A DNA stretch of 64,000 bases. It comes from Areca catechu (Eukaryota; Streptophyta; Magnoliopsida; Arecales; Arecaceae). The stretch covers positions 7,878,471 to 7,942,470 of the forward strand of contig CM038050.1 of assembly GCA_021397845.1 (NCBI GenBank). The letters are read 5' to 3'. The position numbers were made by a program, and so were the translations under genes. Under the pieces are notes generated by a model. The model was not told the DNA's origin. It saw nothing but the letters and a program-made list of their open reading frames with translations, and searched no databases. Positions 10,596 through 22,740 of the stretch are shown piece after piece (positions within the stretch are counted from its first letter, which is position 1; every line of letters begins with the position of its first letter).

Positions 10596-12454
10596 CTTTG
10601 TATTATGCTTCATGTCATTTCTTTTTTAAGTTAGATTTTGTATTATACTTATTATAATCATATGTTCTAATTAAATTTCTAAGAAAAATATCATGTTTAG
10701 TGATGTTTATGATTGCTTATTTTGTTTCGTTCGAGTTATTGTATATCACAGTTATGGATCCCGGTCCTTCCGATCACATTGTATTATACGATCAGGAGGT
10801 ACATAGATCTCTCTGATATTGGAGGGTCAGGATATTACCATTTTGCATTGTCGTCGATGGGAGATGGTTATACATAGATCGATACTGCTAGATCGGCGCG
10901 TTTTGCCTTTGTTGATGCATTATGGTTTTATGGACTTGCTCGTATTGGTTTAATTAAATTGGACTGGCATTTGATCATTGCTCTTGTCGAGCATTGGCAC
11001 CCAGAGACATACTTTTCATTTCCTCCAGGGAGAGCTCAGCATCACCCTCCAGGACGTTGTCATTCAGCTAGGCTTGCCGATTGATGGTCTACCAGTGACA
11101 GGTTCTACACGGGTAGATCATGGATAGCTCTGTCATGATTTATTAGGGGTTGTCCCACCACAGGATAGACTCCAGGGATCGCGACTGAGTTTAATCCGGC
11201 TTACCAAGCAGTTTCAGTAGTTAGATATTGATGTCGACGAGATAGCCATACAATGCTATGCTCGAGCATATATTTTGCAGTTGAGGGGTGGGTGTCTATT
11301 TATGGATAAATTTGGGAATATGATGCATCTCATGTTTCTACCCCTACTGATAGATTTGGATGATGCTGGACATTATAGTTGGGGTAGTATAGGGTTCGCA
11401 TGATTGTACAGAGAAATGTATAGGGCAAGCAGGAGAGATGCCAGTGGCATTGCTGGTCCATTACTTCTACTACAGCTGTGGGCATGGGATAGATACTCGA
11501 TCCTTGCACCTTGCAGATTACAGTGACAGGCTCCAGATCCGATGATTGATTTTGATGATAATGGAGCTACTTTACCACATGGTCCTTTAAGGATGCGGTA
11601 AGTTCTGTGTTTATATTAAATTTTATACTGTGTATGATATTTACTGACTTATTTAACAAATTTAATAAATTTATTTTGTAGATGGAGAGATGATTTTTGT
11701 GTAACACAAGTACTGACATATGTGGTCTCTTCTTATCGTTACTTGATAGATCACTTGAGAGTAGACGAGGTAATCATTAGTGCTTATTTTTTTTTAAAAT
11801 GATTGACTAGTCTTATATGTTTTTGTTTATCGAATTATACTTTAAATTATTCATAAACATGTGATATGGTAGCCATATTCTGCCGAAGTACTTGTACAGT
11901 TACCAGATTACTGTCTAGATGGTCGGTAGATCTGGTGTATTCGAGTGCCACTTATTTATTTTCATTTAGTGAAGTGGCACTTACCTGATAGAGTGGTGCA
12001 CCAATTCGGGATTCGACAGGTCATACCTGAGCAGGTTGATACGCGTTCGGCTCTGCACCATATCGATATGAAGGGACGACCCACTAGGAATGGTTCGCCA
12101 CTCATCATGAGTTTGTTCATTTATGGATGAGTCAACACGATCATATTGTAGATGGTGCTCCAGATGATGGTATCATGGATTATCATGATCCCTATATGCA
12201 GTGGTACCGCAACATCACGTATCGATTCATCAATCATCCTGGCACGGTTAATGATTATATGGTAAGTGTTGCCGCCAAGATCGCCGTGGCCCGTAGTTGC
12301 TGCCGGCGCCGAAGTGCGCTCCCTTCGCTGGCTGGCGGTCCTCCGCTCCTGGACCTGCAAGACAGGGGTTGGTGACCCGGACCGAGGTTTCTGACGGGGG
12401 CGCTCCGATAGTCAAGTCAGTGACAATCCAGGGAAATAGATCCTCCTGGTCGAG

Positions 12455-13795
12455 TGATGCGGCAAGCATATGATTAATGTTTTGAATATGGTTTGTAGAG
12501 CAATGAAACCTAATTACACTAGCATTGTACTCATCATAATAAGACTTAAGGATTATAAGAAATTGGACTTTTACTTGATTAGACACAATCCTAAACTAAG
12601 AAGGAAGAAGATCTAGACAATAGGGGCTAATGATTGTGGACTTACCTTGATGAGCTTTCCAACCTTCTTTTGATTCATACCTTGAAACTACCAATGCTCA
12701 GAACTGAAGAATCTGGATAACAGAGATCAGAACCCTGGACTTGGGGCTTCAGCTTGTTTGTTCTTTGTTAAGGTGAACCCAGCCCACAACTCAAAGACTT
12801 CGAAGGACCCTGCAATGAAGATCAAAGTTAAGGAAGAAGGATAGGAACATATAGAAGGGATGGAAGAATTGATGAACTAAGAACAGAAATTTGAGTAGAT
12901 CTGGCCGACTCCAATGCCTTCACTTGAGCTTGGAAGATGCTTTGCTAGGAAAAAAGAATGGCTTTGGCGTGGAGGAAGAGGATGGAAAACTTTCACATAA
13001 GAAAAAAAATACAAGACAACTTCTACTTCCAAAATTTCAACTTCAATTTTCATTCATTCCCCAAAATCAATCCCTTTTACAATGGGCATCCAAGGCTTTT
13101 AATAGCCTCACAAAGCTAGCTTTTGAAATTTAAAAACTCCCCAAATCGAGGAGGATTACAAGGGGGGGTTGGAGGATTTGGTGGAGAGTTTGGAGGGATG
13201 TGGGGGGGGTTGGAGGATTTGGTGGAGGACTTGGAGGGATGTGGCCAACCTCCTTGAATTTGAATCTCCCTTGTTGGCGCCCAAAGGGTGATGAGGTGGC
13301 TGGTGAAGTGGCACCTGATGACGTGGCATGGTGAGGTGGTCTTCTACTTGGATAAGAATGACATGTGGCGCCCAGTGGTCCTAGTTGATGGTCCTTTTCT
13401 CTTGCTTGGTTGATGTGTCTTCTCTTCTTCATGTGGTCAAATTCTGGGGTCTAGAATTTGAGTCTTGTTGCTGGCTTTCATGGCTTTAAGACTTGATTAG
13501 ACTTAACTCAACTGAATTAGACTTAACTCAACTGAACTGACTTGATTGACCTAGACTTTAAAACTTGAAATGGACTTACAAGAAATGAAATTTTAAAAGT
13601 AATTACAGGACTCAATAAACACTCTTGATTTGAAACTCAAAATTAATTATAGGACTCTTGAAAAGGAAATGACTCTTGAAAATAAAATATTTTTGAACTA
13701 AAGGATACAAGGTAACCTAATTATCTTCGATCCAAATTGGGATAAGGCTAACCTTGTTGGAGTGAAGTTTCTTTCGGCTTCTGGTGTCCACACCA
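12455..13795 (-). repeat. 3' LTR of the gypsy element
   Basis: 1341 bp, plus-strand ends TGATGCGG and CACACCA. It is nearly identical to 19746-21085. The end of the pol frame (stop at 13717-13719) lies inside it. A 100-codon minus-strand open frame inside (13130-13432) recurs in the other LTR and is not a recognised gene. Confidence 0.95.
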
Positions 13796-16700
13796 ATTCT
13801 CCTAGGGTGGGCAGAACTCGACCCAGTCGAGTATGGTTCAGTTTTGCCCTGGTAATGCTCGAACAAGTCTGGGTTAAGTCTTTGCAGGTCCTCTCGAGTA
13901 ATCCAAGAGTTGTCGGACTCAGGTCGACCTTGCCATTGAACCAGGTATCGCTGATAGTCCTTATTCCTGGTAGTAATGATCTTGTCATCCAGGATTCTCT
14001 CAATCCTCTCTCTCTGCTCAGGTAAGGTTGGTGGTGGACACTCGGAAATATGTTCACTCTCAATGAAAGTTTCTGGCTCAAAAGGCTCACTAGGTATTAG
14101 TAGTGGTTCTTTGTATTCTACTAGGTCTGAAACATTGAAGGTTGTACTAATACCCATATCAGGTGGAAGTTCCAAAACATATGCATTAGGCCCTATTTTC
14201 TTTAAGATCTTAAAAGGTCCCGCTCCGCGGGCATGCAGCTTCTTTATGGTTCCAGGGGGAAACCGTTCAGGGTTGAGCCTAATCATCGCATAATCCCCTT
14301 CACAGAATTCTTTAGCCCTCTTATGTGAGTCAGCTAAGTGTTTGTAAGTTTCATTGATCAGGTTGATCTTATTACTGATTTCTTTATGTAGATTTGTGAC
14401 ATGCTGTGCAAAAGACTCAGCAGACTCAGAGACTCGTGTGTGAATAGGTAGTGGGATTAGATCTAAAGGCTTCCTAGGCTTGCAACCATGGACTATCTCA
14501 AAGGGACTTTTGCCCGTAGATCGATTGACCGAACTGTTGTAAGCGAACTCATCACGTGGCAATAACAAATCCCAGTTTCCTAGACTTTCTCCCACTAGGC
14601 ATCTCAGCAAGTTCCCTAGACTTCTATTTACAACCTCGGTTTGTCCATCAGTCTGGGGATGGTAGGCAGTGGAGAATTTCAGTCTGGTTCCTAATAGGTG
14701 CCAAAGGGTTTTCCAGAAGTAACTTGTGAAGCGGACATCCCTATCAGAAACAATGATTTTTGGTAACCCGTGGAGTCTAACTGCTTGATCAAGAAAGAGT
14801 TTGGCTATCCTAGAGGCATCGGAAGTTTGGGTGCAAGGTATGAAATGGGCCATTTTTGAAAACCGGTCGACCACCACAAAGATTGAATCATGTTTTCGAA
14901 TGGTCTTGGATAATCCTAGAACAAAGTCCATGCTTAGATCCTGCCATGGACACTCAGGTACAGGTAATGGAGTGTATAGCCCGGTATTCTTCTTTTGTTG
15001 CTTTGCAACAGCACATGTCCTACATCGGGCTACAAGGTTTGCTACTTGTTTCTTAAGACCTGGCTAGTAAAATTGTTCCTCAACAGCCAAGATAGTCTTG
15101 TTTCGTCCGAAGTGGCCAGCCAAACCTCCCGCATGTATCTCCCAAACTAAAAAATCTCTTAAGGAGGTTCTTGGGATGCAAAGCCTATTCTCTCTAAAAA
15201 GATAACCATCTATAAGGGTATAGTCACTATGATCACTAGATGGTCCTTGACGCAAAACCTGATAAATTTCACCAAAATCTGGACAGGTTTCGTACTGCTC
15301 CTTAAGTCTTTCAAAACCTATGACTTCAGTACTGACTGAGGTTAAAAGTAACGTTCTACGACTTAGGGCATCAGCTACCTTATTATCGGTTCCTGATTGA
15401 TGCTTTAGGACAAACGTATAGGATTGGATGTACTCTACCCATTTGGCATGCCTAGGATTTAGTTTCTTTTGGGAACTCAAAAACCTAAGGGCTTCATGAT
15501 CTGAAAATAAAACAAATTCTTGCGGTAGGAGATAATGCCTCCAATACCTTAATGCTTGCACTACCGCATAAAGCTCCCGATCATATGTGGAGTATTTTTT
15601 CCTGGCTTCATTCAATTTCTCACTAAAGAATGCTACGGGATGGTTCTCTTGACTCAGAACTCCACCAATACCTACTCCCGAAGCATCGCATGCTACTTCA
15701 AAGACCTTAGAAAAATCGGGTAGTCTTAAGACTGGTGCTTGGGTCATCTTATCTTTGATGTGAAGGAAGGCCTTATCAGCTGACTTCGTCCATTCAAAGT
15801 GACCCTTCCTAATACAATCCGTGATAGGAGCAACTATGGTGCTAAACCCTCTAATAAATCTTCGATAAAACGTAGCGAGGCCATGAAAACTTCTTACTTC
15901 ATGAATATTATTGGGTGTTGGCCACTCTACAATTGCCTTAACCTTCTCAGGGTCAGCGGATACTCCTTCAGGGGTCACAACAAATCCTAGGAAGATAACT
16001 CTAGTAGTCATGAAAGCACATTTCTTTAGATTGGCATAGAGGTTATCTTTCCTAAGTGCTAAACATACCTGCCTCAGATGTTGTTGATGATCTTCTCTAG
16101 TCCTACTATAGATAAGTATGTCGTCAAAGTAAACGACAACAAATTTTCCAATAAAGGCTCGTAGGACTTGGTTCATGATTCGCATAAAAGTGCTAGGGGC
16201 GTTTGATAACCCAAAAGGCATGACTACCCATTCAAATAACCCGTCCTTAGTTTTAAAGGCAGTCTTCCATTCATCCCCTGGTCTGATCCTAACTTGGTGA
16301 TAGCCGCTCTTCAGGTCAATCTTAGAAAATATAGTTGCACCGGCCATCATATCTAACATATCATCCAAGCGGGGGATGGGAAACCTATACTTCACCGTGA
16401 TTTTATTTATGGCATGACTATCAACACACACTCTCCATGTGCCATCTTTCTTAGGGGTAAGTAAGGTTGGGACTGCGCATGGACTCAAACTCTCCCTAAT
16501 GAATCCTTTCTTTAGGAGTTCTCCTACTTGACGTTGTAATTCTTGGTGCTCGGTAGGGTTCATTCTATAATGGGGAAGGTTCGGTAGGGTTGCTCCGGGG
16601 ACTAAGTCTATCGCATGTTGTATATCCCTAAGAGGTGGGAGTTGGTCGGGCAAGTCATCGGGAAACACGTCTTTGAACTCCTCTAGCACTTGACTGACTT

Positions 16701-18660
16701 CTTGAGGTTGTTCTTTTGAAAGAGGTTCTTGATGATCCTTAATGGTTAAAATCCAAACAGGTGACCCATTGCTAATTTCTTTCTCCATTTCTCTAGCAGT
16801 GATCACGTTTATCCCCTTTTTCGTATCACTCAATTGGCTTGATCCTCTCTTAATGGGGTTCTTAGGTGGAGAAGAATGGATTACAATCTTCTTTCCATTA
16901 TGAGTAAACGAGCATGAATTAGAACGACCATAGAGTGTTACGTCAAGATCGTACAACCATGGTTGGCCTAAAATTATGCTACTTACTCCCATTGGAAGTA
17001 CATCACACCATACTTTCTCCAGGTAAGATTGGAACTGAATGGTTACTAGGCACCTAGACTTAATGGAAATCGTGGTTGAGTCTATCCAGGATACCTTATA
17101 GGGATTAGGATGGGGTACGGTGGGCAATCCTAGGTTTTTAACTGTGTTGGTGGATATGGCATTGACACAGCTACCGCTATCTAAAATGACTTTGCATACT
17201 TTCTCACCTATCTTAATGAATGTCTGTAGGATGCTAGTCCTACGCCAATCTTCTTGGGTTTTAGCTTGGTTAAGAATACACCTAACCACTCCTAACAGAT
17301 CTTGATCTACCAGGACTTCCTCATCCTCATACTCTTCAGCCAAGTTCTCATCTGCCTGGTATACTTCCTCCTCAAATTCACCTTGGGATTCTACGGCTTC
17401 CTCTTCTACTTCGCCTATGTGTAGGGCTCTATTAGGACAGTTGCTAGAATAGTGACCCACTTTGTTACACTTGAAACATGCGTTTGGAGTTCTTTGGGTC
17501 TCAGGTGTTTTTCCCTTGTCATCTCTACGGGTCACAGGCACATTAGGATTGGGTCGGTTGAATCTAGGCTGATTGGATCCCGACTGCTGATAAGGTGCAC
17601 TAGTCCTAGGGGCTTCGGGCCTACGATAGACTGGACCTCTATGGAATCTCTCAGCATCCCTAGCTATTTGATAGGCAAATTCTAGGTCATGTACCTCTCG
17701 CATGAACAATTCTCTTTGAATTTCTTCCCTCAGTCCGGCTCTAAATCTAGACAAGGTCACCGACTCAGATTCATCAACATTGCACCTCATAACGAATTCG
17801 TCAAACTTCGCTATGTACTCTGCGACACTCCTATTTCCTTGAGTAAGTCTTTGCCATTGATCTAGGAGTCTTTGGTGGTAGGACATAGGAAGGTATTTCT
17901 CCCTAAGCCTAAGTTTCATAGCTCGCCAGGTCACTATGGGCACATCACCTCTCTGTCTAGTGAGTCTCTCAATGTTTTCCCAATATAACCTAGCTTGGCG
18001 CACAAGTTTAAGCTTTGCAAACTTACACTTGCGCTCTTCACTCATCTCAAACCAGTCAAAATACTGGTCCATCTCACCTTCCCAATCAATGTAGATCTTT
18101 GGATCTAAAATTCCATCAAAGGTGGGAGCTTCTAGCCTAATGTTCTTCATGGTTCGGTCATCTTGATCAGAGTGAATTGGGGTGGGTCTCCTGACATTGG
18201 GTTCATAGTTAGGCTCATGATGGAATCTCCTTGGGTTGGGCTCGATGGTTTGACCAGGGTGGGGTCCTCTAGGAATTGGATCATAAAACTGATCTTGGGG
18301 AGCTCTCCTAGGGTTTGTTTCGTAGAGAGGGTTTTGATATGGAATCCTTCTAGGGTTCAATGGGGTCTCGAGTTCAGGTACAAGACTTGGCTCAGGCTCA
18401 GTCTGGGCTTCATGATTGCTTTCAGGGGTTCTAGCCTCTAACTGATCCAACCTAGTAGTGATGTGGGCTAACTGCTCATTCATGTCTTGGTTGGTTTGTG
18501 CCACATTCTGATTTGTTTGGGCCAATTGCTCGGTTAAACTCTTAGTCAGTTGGGCCACTTGATCATTTAGGCCTTTGATCAAATTCCCTAAGTTTTGGTC
18601 CATGGCTACACTTGACTGGGCTTGGATTGGTGAATACGGTGTTCCTGCTCTAGTTGTCAT
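13717..18660 (-). pseudogene. gag-pol polyprotein of the gypsy element (one in-frame stop)
   Basis: One continuous frame of about 1650 codons, probably starting at the ATG at 18658-18660 (MTTRAGTP); the frame is open further upstream. In order it has a retrotransposon gag region, a CCHC knuckle CFKCNKVGHYSSNCP (about 17440-17480), and an aspartic protease with LDSGS (near 17175). Reverse transcriptase with YFDDILIYS (near 16120), RNase H with CDASGVGIGG, and an HHCC zinc region (about 15000-15120) follow. The integrase core has MDFVLGL, SDRDVRF and TDGQTEVVNR, and a chromodomain lies at about 13850-14000. A single TAG at 15064-15066, in the integrase zinc region where TGG would be expected, splits it. 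The frame on both sides is the same, so no frameshift is involved. The last 26 codons lie inside the 3' LTR. Confidence 0.92.
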
Positions 18661-19728
18661 GCATGCAAATGGACTCAAGTTCGAGCTAAGGTTTCCTAGA
18701 CCTAGAGCACAAATTAGAAGTCTAATTAAGTGAACCAACTAGCTAGTAGTACTTATGGGACTTAGCCAGGTAGGTGGAGGGGAGTGTAGGTCCCTGATTG
18801 CCAACCTTAGACACCAATCTGAGATTGGCCAGGTAGGCGGACCAAATCACAAGCCCTGATGCACCAATCCTAGACACCAAGCCAGTAAGCACACACCAAT
18901 TAGCTGACACAGTTAACTTGACCCTAACCTGAACCCAACTTGTTGGTGTCCCTAACCCACTAGGGCAATTAACGTTCTACTCAATTTTAATTAACGGGCT
19001 GGGATCGATATGCTGGTTGGTGATTTTTGGGCTAGGGACAGGTGATGAAACCCTGACCCTATATCAAATTGATGCCCTTAATTTGATTTCTCATGAGATG
19101 AATGAAATGCAAAGGTGCTGCAGAAGTGTGTTGCAATTTGAAAGTGGTGTGGAAAATGTGATGAAAAAAATGTCCAAAAATTCTGAAAATTCACAAAGGA
19201 TTCCTAACTTATATGTTTCAATGTAGATGAAAGGAATTTTAAAACTAAAATCTATACTAATCTAAGAAGATCCTACAAATGAAGATAAATAAAAAGGACA
19301 GAACATAACCCTAATGACAGTGTCGAACTGCAGAAATTTTTATTTTTTTTATAATTTTTTTTTGATGATGAAATTTAATATGGTGATAACTGACTTAAAA
19401 AGGAACAAGAAAAAAAATATTTCAATAAAAAATCAGTGACTTGCCTTTGGAGTTGCAGGCGGATTACAGTCAGCCTACAGAAAATACAGCAAGCAGAAAA
19501 ACAGAACGTGCCCAATGCAAAATTCACAAATGAAATCTAAGAAGTCCTTTGGCTTTCTTTTTCACGGGTCAATCACAATGGCACCCCGACATGCCTTAGG
19601 AGATCCCCGTGGAATGGGAAGAGAGGGTGTTTAAACCCTACTTTCTCCTAAGACCGGACGGCTTGGTAACGCCCCCGATCCAAGTACTTCAAGGACTTAA
19701 TGCTATGCAATCAGGAACTTATTCTACC
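18661..19728 (-). other. Untranslated leader of the gypsy element
   Basis: Non-coding sequence between the primer-binding site and gag. No conserved open frame. It is the expected 5' leader and packaging region. Confidence 0.7.
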
Positions 19729-19730
19729 AT

Positions 19731-19742
19731 GCTCTGATACCA
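19731..19742 (-). other. Primer-binding site (initiator Met tRNA type)
   Basis: On the minus strand TGGTATCAGAGC lies three bases inside the LTR. This is the standard plant initiator-methionine primer site. Confidence 0.92.
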
Positions 19743-19745
19743 AGA

Positions 19746-21085
19746 TGATGCGGCAAGCATATGATTAATGTTTTGAATATGGTTTGTAGAGCAATGAAAC
19801 CTAATTACACTAGCATTGTACTCATCATAATAAGACTTAAGGATTATAAGAAATTGGACTTTTACTTGATTAGACACAATCCTAAACTAAGAAGGAAGAA
19901 GATCTAGACAATAGGGGCTAATGATTGTGGACTTACCTTGATGAGCTTTCCAACCTTCTTTTGATTCATACCTTGAAACTACCAATGCTCAGAACTGAAG
20001 AATCTGGATAACAGAGATCAGAACCCTGGACTTGGGGCTTCAGCTTGTTTGTTCTTTGTTAAGGTGAACCCAGCCCACAACTCAAAGACTTCGAAGGATC
20101 CTGCAATGAAGATCAAAGTTAAGGAAGAAGGATAGGAACATATAGAAGGGATGGAAGAATTGATGAACTAAGAACAGAAATTTGAGTAGATCTGGCCGAC
20201 TCCAATGCCTTCACTTGAGCTTGGAAGATGCTTTGCTAGGAAAAAAGAATGGCTTTGGCGTGGAGGAAGAGGATGGAAAACTTTCACATAAGAAAAAAAT
20301 ACAAGACAACTTCTACTTCCAAAATTTCAACTTCAATTTTCATTCATTCCCCAAAATCAATCCCTTTTACAATGGGCATCCAAGGCTTTTAATAGCCTCA
20401 CAAAGCTAGCTTTTGAAATTTAAAAACTCCCCAAATCGAGGAGGATTACAAGGGGGGGTTGGAGGATTTGGTGGAGAGTTTGGAGGGATGTGGGGGGGGT
20501 TGGAGGATTTGGTGGAGGACTTGGAGGGATGTGGCCAACCTCCTTGAATTTGAATCTCCCTTGTTGGCGCCCAAAGGGTGATGAGGTGGTTGGTGAAGTG
20601 GCACCTGATGACGTGGCATGGTGAGGTGGTCTTCTACTTGGATAAGAATGACATGTGGCGCCCAGTGGTCCTAGTTGATGGTCCTTTTCTCTTGCTTGGT
20701 TGATGTGTCTTCTCTTCTTCATGTGGTCAAATTCTGGGGTCTAGAATTTGAGTCTTGTTACTGGCTTTCATGGCTTTAAGACTTGATTAGACTTAACTCA
20801 ACTGAATTAGACTTAACTCAACTGAACTGACTTGACTGACCTAGACTTTAAAACTTGAAATGGACTTACAAGAAATGAAATTTTAAAAGTAATTACAGGA
20901 CTCAATAAACACTCTTGATTTGAAACTCAAAATTAATTACAGGACTCTTGAAAAGGAAATGACTCTTGAAAATAAAATATTTTTGAACTAAAGGATACAA
21001 GGTAACCTAATTATCTTCGATCCAAATTGGGATAAGGCTAACCTTGTTGGAGTGAAGTTTCTTTCGGCTTCTGGTGTCCACACCA
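19746..21085 (-). repeat. 5' LTR of the gypsy element
   Basis: 1340 bp, directly followed on its outer side by the TCGAG target duplication. It is nearly identical to 12455-13795. Confidence 0.95.
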
Positions 21086-21812
21086 TCGAGCCCCTCTTGA
21101 TGAACTCCACGTAAGGAGGAGTGTGTTGTGTGAATGTGAGTAGCAGGTGTATCGGGGGAAGTGTGGCCTGGCTAGGGGGAGTCCCTGTGCGGCCCTTCAT
21201 CCCGACCTTGCTCTGGAATGCTGGTGGTGCCATGCCCCTCTTCCTGGTGGGGGTGGCACTCTCCTCTCTTTTTTTTTCTCTTGTGTTCTGGCCTGTGTTT
21301 TTGTGTTACCTTCAAGTTTGTTGCAAACTTGGTTACCGTTGGGCATCCACCTCGGGATCTCTGCCGGGCTGTCAGGCGCGCACGGCGGTGTCCCAAGAAG
21401 TCGTTCCTGATTCGTGATAAGGGGAGCTGTCATGCGCTCCGACACTCCTTTTGGTCATCTCATTCCGGAAAACCTGACAGTACCTCGAATGATGTGCCGC
21501 CGCCCCCGGGATTCGAATCTCCCGGTTGGCTTCCTCTCTTGGATGGTTCGGATGGTTGGTAAGGAGCGCGGCATCTCGATCGACGTACTTCTCCCCTTTC
21601 TAGTGTAACTAGCAGCTGCAGGCGGTCAGTATGGCCTGGGGGACGCTCCAGTGTAGTCCTCGGGCGGTTTGCCGACGTCCCAGGCTGGTGGGGTCCACGT
21701 CCGAGCTGGGACCGAGCTGGAATGGCAGGGGTCGCTTTAACCTATACGCTCCGAGCTTGCGGGGTCGTCCCAGCGGAGTGCGGCCCCGGTCTAGAGGGCG
21801 CGCACTCGGAGA

Positions 21813-22740
21813 GGCTCCATGTTGGCGGAGGAGTGCTGAGCTCGACTCCGACCACAGGGCTCAAACCTCGCTCTGGAGGGCAGAGGGCGGGCTCGGTTTG
21901 GAGGGCGTGCGCTCGGAGAGGCTCCACGTTGGCGGAGGAGTACTGAGCTCGACTCCGACCACATGGCTCAAACCTCCGAGGGTCTCGTTTTGGAGGGAAG
22001 AGGGCGGGCCCGGTCCGGAGGGCGCACGCTCGGAGAGGCTCCACGTTGGCGGAGGAGTGTTGAGCTCGACTCCGACCACAGGGCTCAAACCTCTGAGGGT
22101 CTCGCTCCGAAGGGCAGAAGGCGGGCCCAGTCCAGAGGGTGCGCGCTCGGAGAGGCTCCATGTTGGCAGAGGAGTGCTGAGCTCGACTCTGACCACAGGG
22201 CTCAAACTTTCGAGGGTCTCGCTCCGGAGGGCAGAAGGCGAGCCCAGTCTATAGGGCGCGCGAGGGCGGGCCGGTCCGAAGGGCAGAGGGCAGGCCGTTG
22301 GTGGAGGAGTGCTGAGCTCAACTCCAACCACAGGGCTCAAACCTCCGAGGGTCTCGCTCCGGAGGGCAGAGGGCGGGCCGGTCCGAAGGGCGCGCGCTCG
22401 AACAGGCTCCACGTTGGCGGAGGAGTGCTGAGCTCGACTCTGACCACAGGGCTCAAACCTTTGAGGGTCTCGCTCTGGAGGGCAGAAGGCGGGCCCGGTC
22501 TAGAGGGCGCGTGCTCGGAGAGGCTCCATGTTGGCGGAGGAGTGCTGAGCTCGACTCCGACCACAGGGTTCAAACCTCCGAGGGTCTCGCTCTGGAGGGT
22601 AGAGGGCGGGCCCGGTCCGGAGGGCGCGCTCTTGGAGAGGCTCCACGTTGGTGGAGGAGTGCTGAGCTCAACTCCGACCACAGGGCTCAAACCTTCGAGG
22701 GTCTCGCTCCGGGGGATAGAAGGCGGCTCCGGCCTAGGCA
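21813..22740 (-). repeat. 117-bp tandem repeat within the second solo LTR
   Basis: Units aligned on GGCTCCACGTTGGCGGAGGA start at about 21813, 21920, 22037, 22153, 22405, 22522 and 22639, with a shortened unit near 22290. Spacing is mostly 116-117 bp. They create long GC-rich open frames on both strands that are not genes. Confidence 0.88.

Larger units (their letters stand above)
12455..21085 (-). mobile_element. Nearly intact Ty3/gypsy chromovirus-type retrotransposon
   Basis: The full element is 8631 bp with a perfect 5-bp target duplication TCGAG (12450-12454 and 21086-21090). Both LTRs are about 1340 bp and I count about five substitutions and one single-base indel between them, so insertion was recent. 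On the minus strand the order is LTR, PBS complementary to initiator methionine tRNA, a leader, gag-pol in one frame, then LTR. A chromodomain at the integrase C-terminus places it among chromoviruses. The phrase FHGLATFYRRF in the RT/RNase H region suggests a CRM/Galadriel/Reina-like lineage rather than Tekay, which is tentative. Apart from one stop codon the coding region looks intact. Confidence 0.92.

Noticed and set aside
13130..13432. 100-codon minus-strand frame, repeated at 20420-20722
   Set aside because: Lies wholly within the gypsy LTRs, present in both copies only because the LTRs are nearly identical; no known domain.
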